A stretch of 57,181 bases of DNA from Janibacter anophelis NBRC 107843 (lineage in GTDB: Bacteria; Actinomycetota; Actinomycetes; Actinomycetales; Dermatophilaceae). Each line of letters begins with the position of its first letter. Position 1 is the stretch's first letter. Positions 16,857 to 24,802 of the stretch are shown one piece after another. The stretch covers positions 1 to 57,181 of the forward strand of contig NZ_BCSQ01000017.1 of the NCBI RefSeq assembly GCF_001570945.1, given 5' to 3'. The position numbers and the translations under genes were made by a program. A model generated the notes under the pieces. The model was not told the origin of the DNA. It saw only the letters and a program-made list of their open reading frames with translations, and ran no database searches.

Positions 16857-18434
16857 ATGCACACCCCTGTCACGCGCCCCCGTCGCGCTGCCCTCACCCT
16901 CGCCCTGTCCGCCGCCCTCGTCGCTCCGCTCGGAGCCGGGCTGGCCGCCGCCGCCCCCACCGACGACGTCACGCTGAGCCCGCTCGGCACCTACTCCGCC
17001 GGCGCCTTCGACGAGGGCGCCGCCGAGATCGTCGCCCACGACCCGGGCACCCAGCGCGCCTTCGTCGTCAACGCCCTCGCCGGGACCGTCGACGTGCTCG
17101 ACATCTCCGACCCGAGCGCGCCGACCAAGGTCGACACCCTCGAGACCCCCGGCGCCAACAGCGTCGCCGTGGCCAAGGGCGTCGTCGCCGTCGCGCAGCA
17201 GGCCGACGACAAGCAGCAGCCGGGCTCCGTCTCCTTCTTCGACGCCCGCACCCTCGAGGCGACCCGCACCGTCACCGCGGGCGCGCTGCCCGACATGGTC
17301 GCCCTGAGCGACAACGGCCGGTACGCCGTCGTGGCCAACGAGGGGGAGCCGGAGGGCTACGAGGCGGGCCAGGTCGACCCCGAGGGCAGCGTCTCGGTCA
17401 TCGACGTGAAGAAGGGCACCGTGCGCACCGCGGACTTCACCGCGTGGAACGGCAAGGCCGACGAGCTGCGCGCAGCGGGCGTGCGCATCTTCGGCCCCGG
17501 TGCCACCGTCGCGCAGGACCTCGAGCCCGAGTACGTGACGATCAGCGGCAACGGCCGCACCGCCTGGGTGACCCTGCAGGAGAACAACGCGATCGCCACC
17601 GTCGAGCTGGCCAGCGCCACGGTCACCGACATCGACGCCCTGGGCACCAAGGACCACTCCGTGGCGGGCTTCGGGCTGGACGCGTCCAACAAGGACGACG
17701 CCGTCAACATCGCCACCTGGCCGGTCAAGGGCGTGTACATGCCCGACGGTGTCGAGTCCTTCCGCACCGGCGGCAGCGAGTACCTCATCACGGCCAACGA
17801 GGGTGACGCCCGTGAGTACGACGGCTTCGAGGAGGAGCTCGAGGTCGGCGACGTCGAGCTCGACCCCGAGGTCTTCCCCAACGCCGAGGAACTGCAGGAG
17901 AACGAGAACCTCGGCAAGCTGAAGATCACCTCCACCTCGCCCAAGGGCGAGAACGGCTACACCGAGCTGCACTCCTTCGGCGGGCGCTCGGTCACCATCC
18001 GGGACGCCGCCACGGGTGAGCTCGTGTGGGACTCCGGCGACTCCTTCGAGCAGATCGTCGCCGAGCAGGCGCCCGAGCTGTTCAACGCCGACAACGCCGA
18101 GAACGGCGCCGACGACCGCAGCGACAACAAGGGCCCGGAGCCCGAGGGGGTCGAGATCGGTCGGGTCGACGGACGCACTCTCGCCTTCGTCGGCCTCGAG
18201 CGCACGAGCGGCATCATCACGATCGACGTGACCGACCCGCACGCGCCCACGATCGTCGACTACACCCACAACCGAGTTGTCGACGGTGACCCGGAGGCCG
18301 GCACGGCCGGCGACCTGGGTCCGGAGGGCCTGCACTTCGTGTCCAAGGGTGACTCGCCGACCGGCTCCCCGCTGCTCATCGTGGGCAACGAGGTCTCCGG
18401 CACGACGACGATCTGGCAGGTCGGCACGCACTGA
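16857..18434 (+). CDS. Secreted choice-of-anchor I family protein
   Basis: Exported protein of 525 aa with a Sec signal peptide (RPRRAALTLALSAALVAP, cleavage near GLAAA-AP). The body is a beta-propeller of the YncE/choice-of-anchor I type: GTVDVLDISDPSAPTKVDTL, LPDMVALSDNGRYAVVANEG and ITANEGDAREYDG are hallmark blades, and EGVEIGRVDGRTLAFVGLER is the penultimate conserved strand. Homologues are often annotated as phosphatase- or esterase-like secreted proteins, but no catalytic site is evident here. No membrane anchor follows the propeller, so it is probably released or wall-associated. It has its own 57-base upstream gap. Confidence 0.85.
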   Translation: MHTPVTRPRRAALTLALSAALVAPLGAGLAAAAPTDDVTLSPLGTYSAGAFDEGAAEIVAHDPGTQRAFVVNALAGTVDVLDISDPSAPTKVDTLETPGANSVAVAKGVVAVAQQADDKQQPGSVSFFDARTLEATRTVTAGALPDMVALSDNGRYAVVANEGEPEGYEAGQVDPEGSVSVIDVKKGTVRTADFTAWNGKADELRAAGVRIFGPGATVAQDLEPEYVTISGNGRTAWVTLQENNAIATVELASATVTDIDALGTKDHSVAGFGLDASNKDDAVNIATWPVKGVYMPDGVESFRTGGSEYLITANEGDAREYDGFEEELEVGDVELDPEVFPNAEELQENENLGKLKITSTSPKGENGYTELHSFGGRSVTIRDAATGELVWDSGDSFEQIVAEQAPELFNADNAENGADDRSDNKGPEPEGVEIGRVDGRTLAFVGLERTSGIITIDVTDPHAPTIVDYTHNRVVDGDPEAGTAGDLGPEGLHFVSKGDSPTGSPLLIVGNEVSGTTTIWQVGTH

Positions 18435-18454
18435 GTGACCCGCACCGACGGGTG

Positions 18455-18492
18455 ATCGGGGGCCGGGCCGCAGGCGGTTCGGTCCCCGATTT
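18455..18492 (+). terminator. Terminator after the choice-of-anchor I gene
   Basis: ATCGGGG (18455-18461) and CCCCGAT (18484-18490) enclose a CCGxxC/GCGG inner stem, and TT follows. It separates the propeller gene from the tRNA-Thr promoter. Confidence 0.6.
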
Positions 18493-18520
18493 CATGTCCA
18501 CGGCATCTGCCGTGTAATCT
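18491..18520 (+). promoter_or_regulatory. Putative tRNA-Thr promoter
   Basis: TTCATG (18491-18496), 18 bases, TAATCT (18515-18520). The -10 is good and the -35 moderate. The 18-base spacing is the same as at the rplJ, rpoB and rpsL promoters in this window. Confidence 0.4.
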
Positions 18521-18564
18521 CTCCCGAGGTTGTCCACCGGATCGCTTCGGTCCGGAGGGTTCCC

Positions 18565-18637
18565 GCCCCCTTAGCTCAGTCGGCAGAGCGTTTCCATGGT
18601 AAGGAAAAGGTCGTCGGTTCGATTCCGACAGGGGGCT
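18565..18637 (+). tRNA. tRNA-Thr (GGT)
   Basis: The acceptor arms GCCCCCT and AGGGGGC pair, the discriminator is T, and the anticodon stem TTTCC/GGAAA holds loop ATGGTAA with anticodon GGT. The D loop contains AGTCGGCAGA and the T loop TTCGATT. No CCA is encoded. It is followed 39 bases later by tRNA-Met, probably in one transcript. Confidence 0.96.
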
Positions 18638-18676
18638 CGGGTCCGGCCCGCGCCACGTGCGCAGGTCGACCGCCAA

Positions 18677-18750
18677 GGCGGGGTAGCTCAGCTGGTTAGA
18701 GCGCACGACTCATAATCGTGAGGTCGCGGGATCGAGCCCCGCTCCCGCTA
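18677..18750 (+). tRNA. tRNA-Met (CAT)
   Basis: GGCGGGG pairs with TCCCGCT with G-T pairs at both ends, the discriminator is A, and the anticodon loop CTCATAA gives CAT. The T loop reads ATCGAGC, with A at position 54. The Thr-Met-rpmG order is the usual actinobacterial one. It reads as elongator Met; a lysidine-modified tRNA-Ile2 cannot be excluded by eye but the context argues against it. Confidence 0.93.
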
Positions 18751-18921
18751 CGCAGCACCACGGGTGCGAGCGACCATCGATTTCCGGTGGCTGTCGCCCG
18801 TGGACTATTCTTGTGCGTCGCCGTGTTGCACCGTCCGGTCGCAGCACCACATGCACCTCCCGCCCAGCGCAGACCGGCGCAGGCGAGTACCACCCGAAGT
18901 GTCTGAGAGCAGGTTCTTACC

Positions 18922-19092
18922 GTGGCATCCAAGAGCGCCGACGTCCGCCCCAAGATCACCCTGGCGTGCACGGAGTGCAAGGAGCGGAACTACATCACCA
19001 AGAAGAACCGCCGCAACAACCCCGACCGCATGGAGCTCGCGAAGTTCTGCTCGCGGTGCCGCAAGCACACGCCGCACCGCGAGACCCGCTGA
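18922..19092 (+). CDS. rpmG: 50S ribosomal protein L33 (zinc-binding form)
   Basis: L33 of 56 aa from a GTG start, a large-subunit protein near the E site. It has two CxxC pairs, CTEC and CSRC, so it is the zinc-ribbon (C+) paralogue whose synthesis is often zinc-responsive in actinobacteria. The core [18 protein letters not shown] is canonical and the C-terminus HTPHRETR is complete. It follows tRNA-Thr and tRNA-Met and precedes the dehydratase pair, the conserved order upstream of secE-nusG in actinobacteria. It is too short and differently started to be noticed by an ATG-only scan. Confidence 0.97.
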   Translation: MASKSADVRPKITLACTECKERNYITKKNRRNNPDRMELAKFCSRCRKHTPHRETR

Positions 19093-19113
19093 GCCCAGCA
19101 CCTCGCACCACCA

Positions 19114-19151
19114 CGATGCGGCCGTCGAGCACCTGCTCGGCGGCCGCATCG
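19114..19151 (+). terminator. Long hairpin after rpmG
   Basis: CGATGCGGCCG and CGGCCGCATCG pair over 11 bases and enclose a second perfect CGAGCA/TGCTCG stem with a CC loop. It lies between rpmG and the next start and is a strong terminator or processing stem. Confidence 0.7.
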
Positions 19152-19183
19152 TCGTGCCCGGGGCGGCCGCCTAGACTGCCCGC

Positions 19184-19630
19184 ATGGCCGTGAACGAGGA
19201 CTACCTGGGTCGCACCTACGACCCCACACCCCCCTTCCAGGTCGGGCGCGAGCACATCCGTGACTTCGCCGAGGCGGTCGGCGCGGTGGACCCGGTCCAC
19301 CACGACGTCGAGGCCGCCCGCGCCGCCGGCTACGCCGACCTCGTCGCCCCGCCGACCTTCGCGGTCATCCCCGGGCAGCGCACCGACCGGCAGTTCGTCG
19401 CCGACCCCGGCGCCGGCGTCGACTACTCCCGAGTGGTCCACGGCGAGCAGCGCTTCACGCACCACCGCCCGATCGTCGCCGGCGACGAGCTGCGCGGCGT
19501 CCTGCACATCGACGCCATCCGCGCGGCCGGCGGCCACCAGATGGTGACGATGCGCAGCGAGATCATCGACGCCGACGACGCGCCGGTGGCGACCAGCCTG
19601 TCGACGATCGTCGTGCGAGGAGGAGAGTGA
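19184..19630 (+). CDS. MaoC-family dehydratase, N-terminal-type subunit (HadA-like)
   Basis: Hotdog-fold protein of 148 aa, FAS1-like dehydratase domain (YLGRTYDPTPPFQVG, then APPTFAVIPGQ and HGEQRFTHHRPIVAGDEL). In mycobacteria the homologues HadA-HadB(-HadC) form the (3R)-hydroxyacyl-ACP dehydratase of FAS-II, with the gene order rpmG-hadA-hadB. HadA lacks the catalytic Asp-His, which the partner provides. The stop overlaps the next gene's upstream region by an AGTGACG junction. Whether it serves FAS-II or another acyl-thioester path here is not shown. Confidence 0.88.
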   Translation: MAVNEDYLGRTYDPTPPFQVGREHIRDFAEAVGAVDPVHHDVEAARAAGYADLVAPPTFAVIPGQRTDRQFVADPGAGVDYSRVVHGEQRFTHHRPIVAGDELRGVLHIDAIRAAGGHQMVTMRSEIIDADDAPVATSLSTIVVRGGE

Positions 19631-19632
19631 CG

Positions 19633-20067
19633 ATGAGCCAGCAGACCGTGCGCCAGTTCTCCGAGGTGAGCGAAGGGGAGTCCCTCCCGCCCCGCTCGAT
19701 CCCCGTCACCCGGGCCCACCTCGTGCACTACGCCGGCGCCTCCGGCGACCGCAACGTCATCCACTGGGACGAGCGGACCGCCCAGGCCGTCGGCCTGCCC
19801 GACGTCATCGCCCACGGCATGTGGACGATGGGCGCCGCCGTGCAGGTCGTCAGCGACTGGGTCGGTGACGCCGGCCGCATCGTCGACTACGGCACCCGCT
19901 TCACCAAGCCGGTGCCCGTGCCCCACGACGGCGGCACGAGCATCGACGTCGCGGGCGTGGTCCGCTCGCTCGACGAGGCGAACCGGCAGGCCACGGTCGA
20001 GCTGACCGTCACCTGCGGCGACGACAAGGTGCTCGGCCGCTGCCGCGCCGTCGTCCAGCTCGGCTGA
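19633..20067 (+). CDS. MaoC-family dehydratase, catalytic subunit (HadB-like)
   Basis: MaoC/hydratase-2 hotdog protein of 144 aa. The hydratase 2 motif YAGASGDRNVIHWDE supplies the catalytic Asp and His, and GLPDVIAHGMWTMGAAVQVV follows as in (R)-specific enoyl hydratases. GAGGAGAG lies just before the ATG at 19633; an in-frame GTG at 19627 overlaps the preceding stop. It would pair with the upstream HadA-like subunit. It couples to murB, with TGA and ATG sharing a base. The codons around 19670 contain AGC GAA GGG GAG, a CGAAGGG heptamer. Confidence 0.9.
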   Translation: MSQQTVRQFSEVSEGESLPPRSIPVTRAHLVHYAGASGDRNVIHWDERTAQAVGLPDVIAHGMWTMGAAVQVVSDWVGDAGRIVDYGTRFTKPVPVPHDGGTSIDVAGVVRSLDEANRQATVELTVTCGDDKVLGRCRAVVQLG

Positions 20068-21140
20068 TGGGCCGCACCGAGCACGGCGCCCCGCTGGCGC
20101 CGCTCACGACCATGCGGGTCGGCGGGCCGGCCGACACGCTCGTCACCGCCGAGACCGCTGACGAGGTCATCGCCGCGGTGCGGGCTGCGGACGAGGCGGG
20201 GACCCCCCTTCTCCTGCTGTCCGGTGGGTCCAACCTCGTCATCGCGGACGAGGGCTTCCGCGGCACCGTCGTGCGCATCGCGACGAAGGGGGTGCACGTC
20301 GAGTCCCGGGACGCGGACCGGGTCCTCGTCACCGTTGCCGCGGGCGAGGTCTGGGACGAGGTCGTCGCCCGGGCCGTCGCCGAGGGATGGTCGGGCATCG
20401 AGGCCCTCTCCGGCATCCCCGGTCTCGCCGGGGCGACGCCCGTGCAAAACGTCGGGGCCTACGGCCAGGAGGTCGCCCAGACGATCACCCGCGTGCGCGC
20501 CTGGGACCGCGAGGAGCGGCGCGACGTGACCTTCGACGCCGAGCAGTGCGCGTTCACCTACCGCCACTCCGTCTTCAAGGAGACGGGGCGCTACGTCGTC
20601 CTCGACGTCACCTTCGCGCTCGGCCTCGGTGGGCTCTCGGCCCCGGTGGCCTATGCCGACCTGGCTCGCCAGCTCGGCGTCGAGCTGGGGGAGCGGGTCC
20701 CGCTCGCCGCCGCCCGCGAGGCCGTGCTCGTGCAGCGCGGCAACCGCGGCATGGTGCTCGACGAGGGCGACCACGACACGTGGAGCTGCGGGTCCTTCTT
20801 CACCAACCCGATCCTGCCGACCGGGCAGATGGACGCCCTGGTGGCCCGTGCCGCCGAGCGGCTCGGCCCGGAGGGGCCGGTGCCCCCGGTCTTCCCCGCG
20901 GGGGAGGGCAGCGTCAAGACGAGCGCGGCCTGGCTCATCGACAAGGCCGGCTTCGGCAAGGGGCACCGCATGCCCGGCCCGGCGGCGCTGTCGACCAAGC
21001 ACACGCTGGCGATCACCAACCGGGGCGAGGCGACGGCCGCCGACGTCGCCGACCTCGCGCGTGAGGTGCGTGACGGCGTGCAGGCCGCCTTCGGCGTGAC
21101 GCTCGTCAACGAGCCGGTCTTCGTCGGTCACTCGCTCTAG
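20067..21140 (+). CDS. murB: UDP-N-acetylmuramate dehydrogenase
   Basis: Cytosolic FAD enzyme reducing UDP-GlcNAc-enolpyruvate to UDP-MurNAc in peptidoglycan synthesis; 357 aa. The FAD segments GGSNLVIADEGFRG and SGIPGLAGATPVQNVGAYGQ, the YRHSVFKE segment, the catalytic Ser in CGSFFTNP, and SAAWLIDKAGFGKGHRMPG are all present. Complete and of normal length. Its ATG overlaps the HadB-like gene's TGA. Convergent with add across a 106-base spacer that contains the repeat at 21167. Confidence 0.97.
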   Translation: MGRTEHGAPLAPLTTMRVGGPADTLVTAETADEVIAAVRAADEAGTPLLLLSGGSNLVIADEGFRGTVVRIATKGVHVESRDADRVLVTVAAGEVWDEVVARAVAEGWSGIEALSGIPGLAGATPVQNVGAYGQEVAQTITRVRAWDREERRDVTFDAEQCAFTYRHSVFKETGRYVVLDVTFALGLGGLSAPVAYADLARQLGVELGERVPLAAAREAVLVQRGNRGMVLDEGDHDTWSCGSFFTNPILPTGQMDALVARAAERLGPEGPVPPVFPAGEGSVKTSAAWLIDKAGFGKGHRMPGPAALSTKHTLAITNRGEATAADVADLAREVRDGVQAAFGVTLVNEPVFVGHSL

Positions 21141-21160
21141 ACCCGACCGCGCATCTCCCC

Positions 21161-21245
21161 CCCGGGAAATGCAAACCCTCGACGTCAAGAGGTTGCATTT
21201 GCCCGGGGAAATGCAAACGCTCGACGTCAAGAGACTGCATTGCCG
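21161..21245. repeat. Tandem 42-bp palindromic repeat between murB and add
   Basis: Two units begin CCCGGGAAATGCAAA at 21161 and CCCGGGGAAATGCAAA at 21202. Each carries AAATGCAA, CTCGACGTCAAGAG and TTGCATT in order. In copy 1 (21167-21200) the eight-base arms AAATGCAA/TTGCATTT pair perfectly, with an inner CCTC/GAGG stem and a two-base bulge, and TTT closes the 3' side; copy 2 has decayed arms. A convergent, AT-richer site in a GC-rich genome, probably a bidirectional terminator or a REP-type element that has duplicated. Confidence 0.7.
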
Positions 21246-21264
21246 TAGGGCAACGCGGAGTCCC

Positions 21265-22314
21265 TCAGGCAGGCGAGGCGAGCCAGTCGTCGATGTCCGT
21301 CATCGCCCGCTCGACGACCTCGCGCGGCGCCCGGCTGGCCCGGAAGGAGCCGCGCGCCAGCTCCGCGAGCTGGGTGTCGTCCAGGCCGTGGACGGTGCGG
21401 GCGCTCTCGTACTGGTCGAGCAGCCGCGAGTCGAAGAGCAGCGGGTCGTCGGCCCCCAGGGCGATCGTCGCGCCCGCGTCGAGCAGCGAGCCGAGAGGCA
21501 CGTCGGGTGCCTCGCGGTAGACGCCGAGCGAGACATTGGAGCCGGGGCACACCTCGAGGGCGACGCCGTCCGCGACGATCCGCTCGAGCAGGTGGGGGTC
21601 CTCCGCGGCGCGCACCCCGTGCCCGAGTCGGTCCGGGTGGAGGGTCTCGAGGGTCTCGGCCACCGCGTCGGGACCCAGCAGCTCGCCCGCGTGCGGCACG
21701 AGCGCCAGCCCGGCCCGGTCCGCGATGCGGAAGGCGGGCTCGAAGTCGGGGGTGGACCCCCTTCGCTCGTCGTTGGACAGGCCGAAGCCGAGGACGCCGT
21801 CGGCCCCTCGCCCGGCGTAGCGGGCCGCGAGACGGGCGAGCGTGCGTGCCTCGAGGGGGTGCCGGATGCGGCTGGCGGCCATGAGCACGCCGACCCGGGC
21901 CGACCCGGTCTCGTCGGCCGTGGAGTTCACCGAGCGGGCCTCGTCGAGGACGATCTCCATCGCCGGGGTGATGCCCCCGACGAAGGGGGCGTACGACGTC
22001 GGGTCGACCTGGATCTCCAGCCAGCGGGAGCCCTCGGCGCCGTCGTCGAGCGCGGCCTCGCGCACGATGCGGCGCATGTCCGCCTCCCCGCGCACGCAGT
22101 GGCGCGCGGCGTCGTAGAGCCGTTGGAAGCGGAACCATCCGCGCTCGTCGGCAGCGGACAGCCGCGGCGGATACCCCGAGCGAAGGGAGTCAGGCAGCCG
22201 CATCCCGTGGCCGGCGGCCATGTCGCGCACCGTCTCGACACGCATCGACCCGGTGAAGTGCAGGTGCAGGTGGGCCTTGGGCAGGGCCCGCAGGTCCCGC
22301 GCCGCGGTGCTCAG
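21265..22314 (-). CDS. add: Adenosine deaminase, probable CTG start
   Basis: Hydrolytic adenosine/deoxyadenosine deaminase of the metal-dependent hydrolase family. The zinc-binding HxH is in LPKAHLHLHFTG, which lies upstream of the first ATG at 22245, so the protein must begin further upstream. In that frame there is no ATG, GTG or TTG before Arg-rich noise begins; the only candidate is CTG at 22312-22314, whose last two bases overlap the upstream gene's TGA (CTGA). HAGE, HPDRLGHG, SNVSLG and ADDPLLF (the metal Asp pair) complete the active site. Length from CTG is 349 aa, normal for the family. Could instead be reached by coupled reinitiation after the DUF5709 gene. Confidence 0.88.
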   Translation of the reverse strand: MSTAARDLRALPKAHLHLHFTGSMRVETVRDMAAGHGMRLPDSLRSGYPPRLSAADERGWFRFQRLYDAARHCVRGEADMRRIVREAALDDGAEGSRWLEIQVDPTSYAPFVGGITPAMEIVLDEARSVNSTADETGSARVGVLMAASRIRHPLEARTLARLAARYAGRGADGVLGFGLSNDERRGSTPDFEPAFRIADRAGLALVPHAGELLGPDAVAETLETLHPDRLGHGVRAAEDPHLLERIVADGVALEVCPGSNVSLGVYREAPDVPLGSLLDAGATIALGADDPLLFDSRLLDQYESARTVHGLDDTQLAELARGSFRASRAPREVVERAMTDIDDWLASPA

Positions 22315-22826
22315 GCGCGTGGTCCGGGTTCGTCGCGGGCGTCGCCGTCGATGACGTGCACGGCGGCCTCCTCGGCGGAGGCGGCGCCACCGTCGACCCC
22401 GACGTCGCGACCCCAGGCCTGGTCGTCGTGGTCCTCGTGGCTGCCCTCGTCGGGGGAGACGAGCCGGCCGGCCCGGGCGTCGCCGACCTCGCTGTCACCG
22501 ATCCAGTCGTCCTCGGCGGCGATCGAGTCGGGGTCGTCACCACCGATGCGGTCGGCGCCCCGACGGCCCTGCTCCTCGGCCTCCCAGGAGGGGTCCGGCT
22601 CCTCCTGCTTGAGGCGCTGGTCGATCGTCTCGCCCTCGCGCTGCTCAGCGGCGGTGACGCCGTGCGCGTAGGAGCCCCGCGCGGAGTCCGGGGGCGAGTA
22701 GCCGGCGTCGAGCGCGTCCTCGTCCCCGGTCCCGTCGCCCACGAGGCTGTCCTGGGGCTGCAGCTGGTCCTCGTCGTCGAGGCTGTAGCTGGTCAGGTCG
22801 GTGTCGAGGTTCTCGGACTCTGACAT
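22311..22826 (-). CDS. DUF5709-like acidic protein
   Basis: Acidic protein of 171 aa without signal peptide or membrane segment. SYSLDDEDQLQPQDSLVGDG, a repeated acidic GYSPPDSARGSYAHGVT block, the IDQRLKQEEPDP segment and a GRLVSPDEGSHED tail match the style of DUF5709, found beside add and aminotransferase genes in actinobacteria. Function unknown; predominantly disordered. Its stop overlaps the CTG start of add, so it may drive that gene's translation. Confidence 0.72.
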   Translation of the reverse strand: MSESENLDTDLTSYSLDDEDQLQPQDSLVGDGTGDEDALDAGYSPPDSARGSYAHGVTAAEQREGETIDQRLKQEEPDPSWEAEEQGRRGADRIGGDDPDSIAAEDDWIGDSEVGDARAGRLVSPDEGSHEDHDDQAWGRDVGVDGGAASAEEAAVHVIDGDARDEPGPRA

Positions 22827-22829
22827 TGG

Positions 22830-24131
22830 TCACTCCTTGGTCGGTGCGGCGCCCATCTGCTCGGCCGCGGCGATCAGCACGCACGTGGCGACCGTCTCCA
22901 TGGCCTCGGTGAGTTCGGACATCGGCGGCATGGTCGGGGCCAGCCGGATGTTGGTGTCCTGCGGGTCCTCGCCGTGGGGGAAGGAGGCACCGGCGGGCGT
23001 CAGCGACAGGCCGGCCTCCTTGGCGAGGGCGACCACCCGCGAGGCGGTCCCCGGCAGGACGTCGAGGTTGACGAAGTAGCCACCCGTCGGGCGGTTCCAC
23101 GTCGCGACCCCCAGACCACCGAGCCGCTCGGTGAGCACGCGGTCGACTTCGGCGAACTTGGGGGCGATGATCTCGGCGTGCTTGCGCATGTGGGCGCGCA
23201 CCCCGGCGGCGTCGCCGAAGAACTCGACGTGCCGCAGCTGGTTGACCTTGTCCGGGCCGATCGAGCCCTTGCCCAGGTGCTCGAGGTACCAGGCGACCTG
23301 CTCGACCGACGAGGCGAGGAAGGCCACGCCGGCGCCGGCCCAGGTGATCTTGGAGGTCGAGGCGAACATGACCGTCCGGTGCGGGTGCCCGGCGCCAGAG
23401 CAGAGACTGATGATGTCGGCGCTCTTGGCCTCGTCCTCGGTGAGGTGGTGCAGCGCGTAGGCGTTGTCCCAGAAGATCTTGAAGTCCGGCGCGGCCGTCT
23501 CCATCGCGGCCAGCCGGCTCGCGATCTCCTGGGTGACGATCGAGCCGGTCGGGTTGGCGTAGGTCGGCACGACCCACATGCCCTTGATCGAGGGGTCGGA
23601 GGCGGCGAGCCGGGCGACCTCGTCCGCGTCGGGCCCGTCGTCGGTCATCGGGACGGTGACCATCTTGATGCCGAGGTCGGCCAGGAGGGAGAAGTGCCGG
23701 TCGTAGCCGGGGACGGGGCAGATGAAGGTGACCTGATCCTCCTTCGCCCACGGACGCGGGGAGTCGATCGCGCCGAAGAGCATCAGGTCGACGAGCACGT
23801 CGCGCATCATCGTCAGCGACGAGTTGCCACCGGCGACGATCTGGTCGGGCTCGACCCACAGCAGCTCGGCGAACATCTCGCGCAGCTCGGCCAGACCGGA
23901 CAGGCCGCCGTAGTTGCGCACGTCGGTGCCGGCGCGGTCGGTGGTGGCGGACGGCAGCGAGAGCATGTCGTCGGAGAGGTCCAGCTGGGCCGAGCTCGGC
24001 TTGCCGCGCGTGACGTCGAGCTTGGTGCCCTTGGCCGCCTGGGCCGCGTGGGCTGCGCGCTCGGTCGTCGCGAGGGCGGTGAGCTCCTCGACGGAGAGGT
24101 CGGACAGGGGGCGGCTGCTCTGCTCGGTCAC
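22830..24131 (-). CDS. Class I/II aminotransferase (class Ic aspartate aminotransferase-like)
   Basis: PLP enzyme of 433 aa from a GTG start (reads VTEQSSRPLSDL). The PLP lysine is in ASTSKITWAGAG, the substrate-side NPTG in YANPTGSIV, and RLAPTMP carries the carboxylate-binding Arg. The N-terminal TRGKPSSAQLDLSDDMLSLP segment is distinctive of the class Ic group described in Corynebacterium (AspT) rather than of AspC. It probably transaminates aspartate. The open frame extends upstream of 24131 into the tRNA-Trp region, which is not protein-like. Together with add and the DUF5709 gene it forms a minus-strand group. Confidence 0.87.
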   Translation of the reverse strand: MTEQSSRPLSDLSVEELTALATTERAAHAAQAAKGTKLDVTRGKPSSAQLDLSDDMLSLPSATTDRAGTDVRNYGGLSGLAELREMFAELLWVEPDQIVAGGNSSLTMMRDVLVDLMLFGAIDSPRPWAKEDQVTFICPVPGYDRHFSLLADLGIKMVTVPMTDDGPDADEVARLAASDPSIKGMWVVPTYANPTGSIVTQEIASRLAAMETAAPDFKIFWDNAYALHHLTEDEAKSADIISLCSGAGHPHRTVMFASTSKITWAGAGVAFLASSVEQVAWYLEHLGKGSIGPDKVNQLRHVEFFGDAAGVRAHMRKHAEIIAPKFAEVDRVLTERLGGLGVATWNRPTGGYFVNLDVLPGTASRVVALAKEAGLSLTPAGASFPHGEDPQDTNIRLAPTMPPMSELTEAMETVATCVLIAAAEQMGAAPTKE

Positions 24132-24346
24132 GCGGCCAGTCTTCCACCTCGGGCCCCGTCGGCGAAGGGAGGTCCCGCCCTCGGACTCCACCGCGACCGG
24201 GGTGGGGCGGCTCGGTTCGCGACCCGGCCCTCGAGTGTCGTACAGTTGTCCCTCGGTTGACTTCGACCAGACTCTCCGGCGTGCCCACGTGCAGGAGACG
24301 AAGGGCGGGGGAGACCCGGGCGACCGGCCCCACCGCGGTCTCCCGA

Positions 24347-24419
24347 AGGGCAGTGGCTCAATTGGTAGAGCACCGGTCTCCAAAACCGGCGGTTGGGGGT
24401 TCGAGTCCCTCCTGCCCTG
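24347..24419 (+). tRNA. tRNA-Trp (CCA)
   Basis: The acceptor arms AGGGCAG and CTGCCCT pair with discriminator G. The anticodon stem CCGGT/ACCGG holds loop CTCCAAA, giving CCA. The T loop is TTCGAGT. No CCA end is encoded. It lies 56 bases before secE, the conserved tRNA-Trp-secE-nusG arrangement. Confidence 0.97.
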
Positions 24420-24474
24420 CGTTGCACGACATCCCGTTGCGCAGCCCAGGTGATCCCGGAAGAGAAGAGACGAC

Positions 24475-24732
24475 GTGAGCCAGCTCGGAGCGCAGCCGAC
24501 CAACGCGCGGCGCGGCCCGAAGGGTGGCAACCCGATCTCTCGCTTCTTCGGGTCGATCGGACTCTTCCTCGCCCAGGTGCTCGACGAGCTCCGCAAGGTC
24601 GTCCGACCGACGAGGTCCGAGCTGATCAACTACACGCTCGTGGTCATCGTCTTCGTCGCGATCATGATGCTCATCGTCTCCGGGTTGGACTTCGTGTTCA
24701 CCAAGGCCGTGCTCTGGGTGTTCGGCGGCTGA
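24475..24732 (+). CDS. secE: Preprotein translocase subunit SecE
   Basis: Subunit of the SecYEG channel, 85 aa from a GTG start. The cytoplasmic amphipathic segment [20 protein letters not shown] and the single membrane helix [20 protein letters not shown] are canonical; the protein is the short one-helix form of actinobacteria. The N-terminus is Pro/Gly/Arg-rich and hydrophilic. Precedes nusG by 70 bases. Confidence 0.97.
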   Translation: MSQLGAQPTNARRGPKGGNPISRFFGSIGLFLAQVLDELRKVVRPTRSELINYTLVVIVFVAIMMLIVSGLDFVFTKAVLWVFGG

Positions 24733-24802
24733 CGCCGCCACGCACAGCCGCAGTCCGGGCGCTCCCGCGCCGTCGTACGAAGTCGAAGTGAGGAAACAGG
24801 TC

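Noticed and set aside
21169-22671. Plus-strand open frame beginning MQTLDVKRLH in the murB-add gap
   Set aside because: It only reflects the tandem DNA repeat and then runs antisense through add and the DUF5709 gene.
24216-24246. Promoter for tRNA-Trp with TTCGCG and TACAGT
   Set aside because: The -35 is poor and the 19-base spacer is long; the actual start could lie elsewhere between 24132 and 24346, which otherwise holds no gene.
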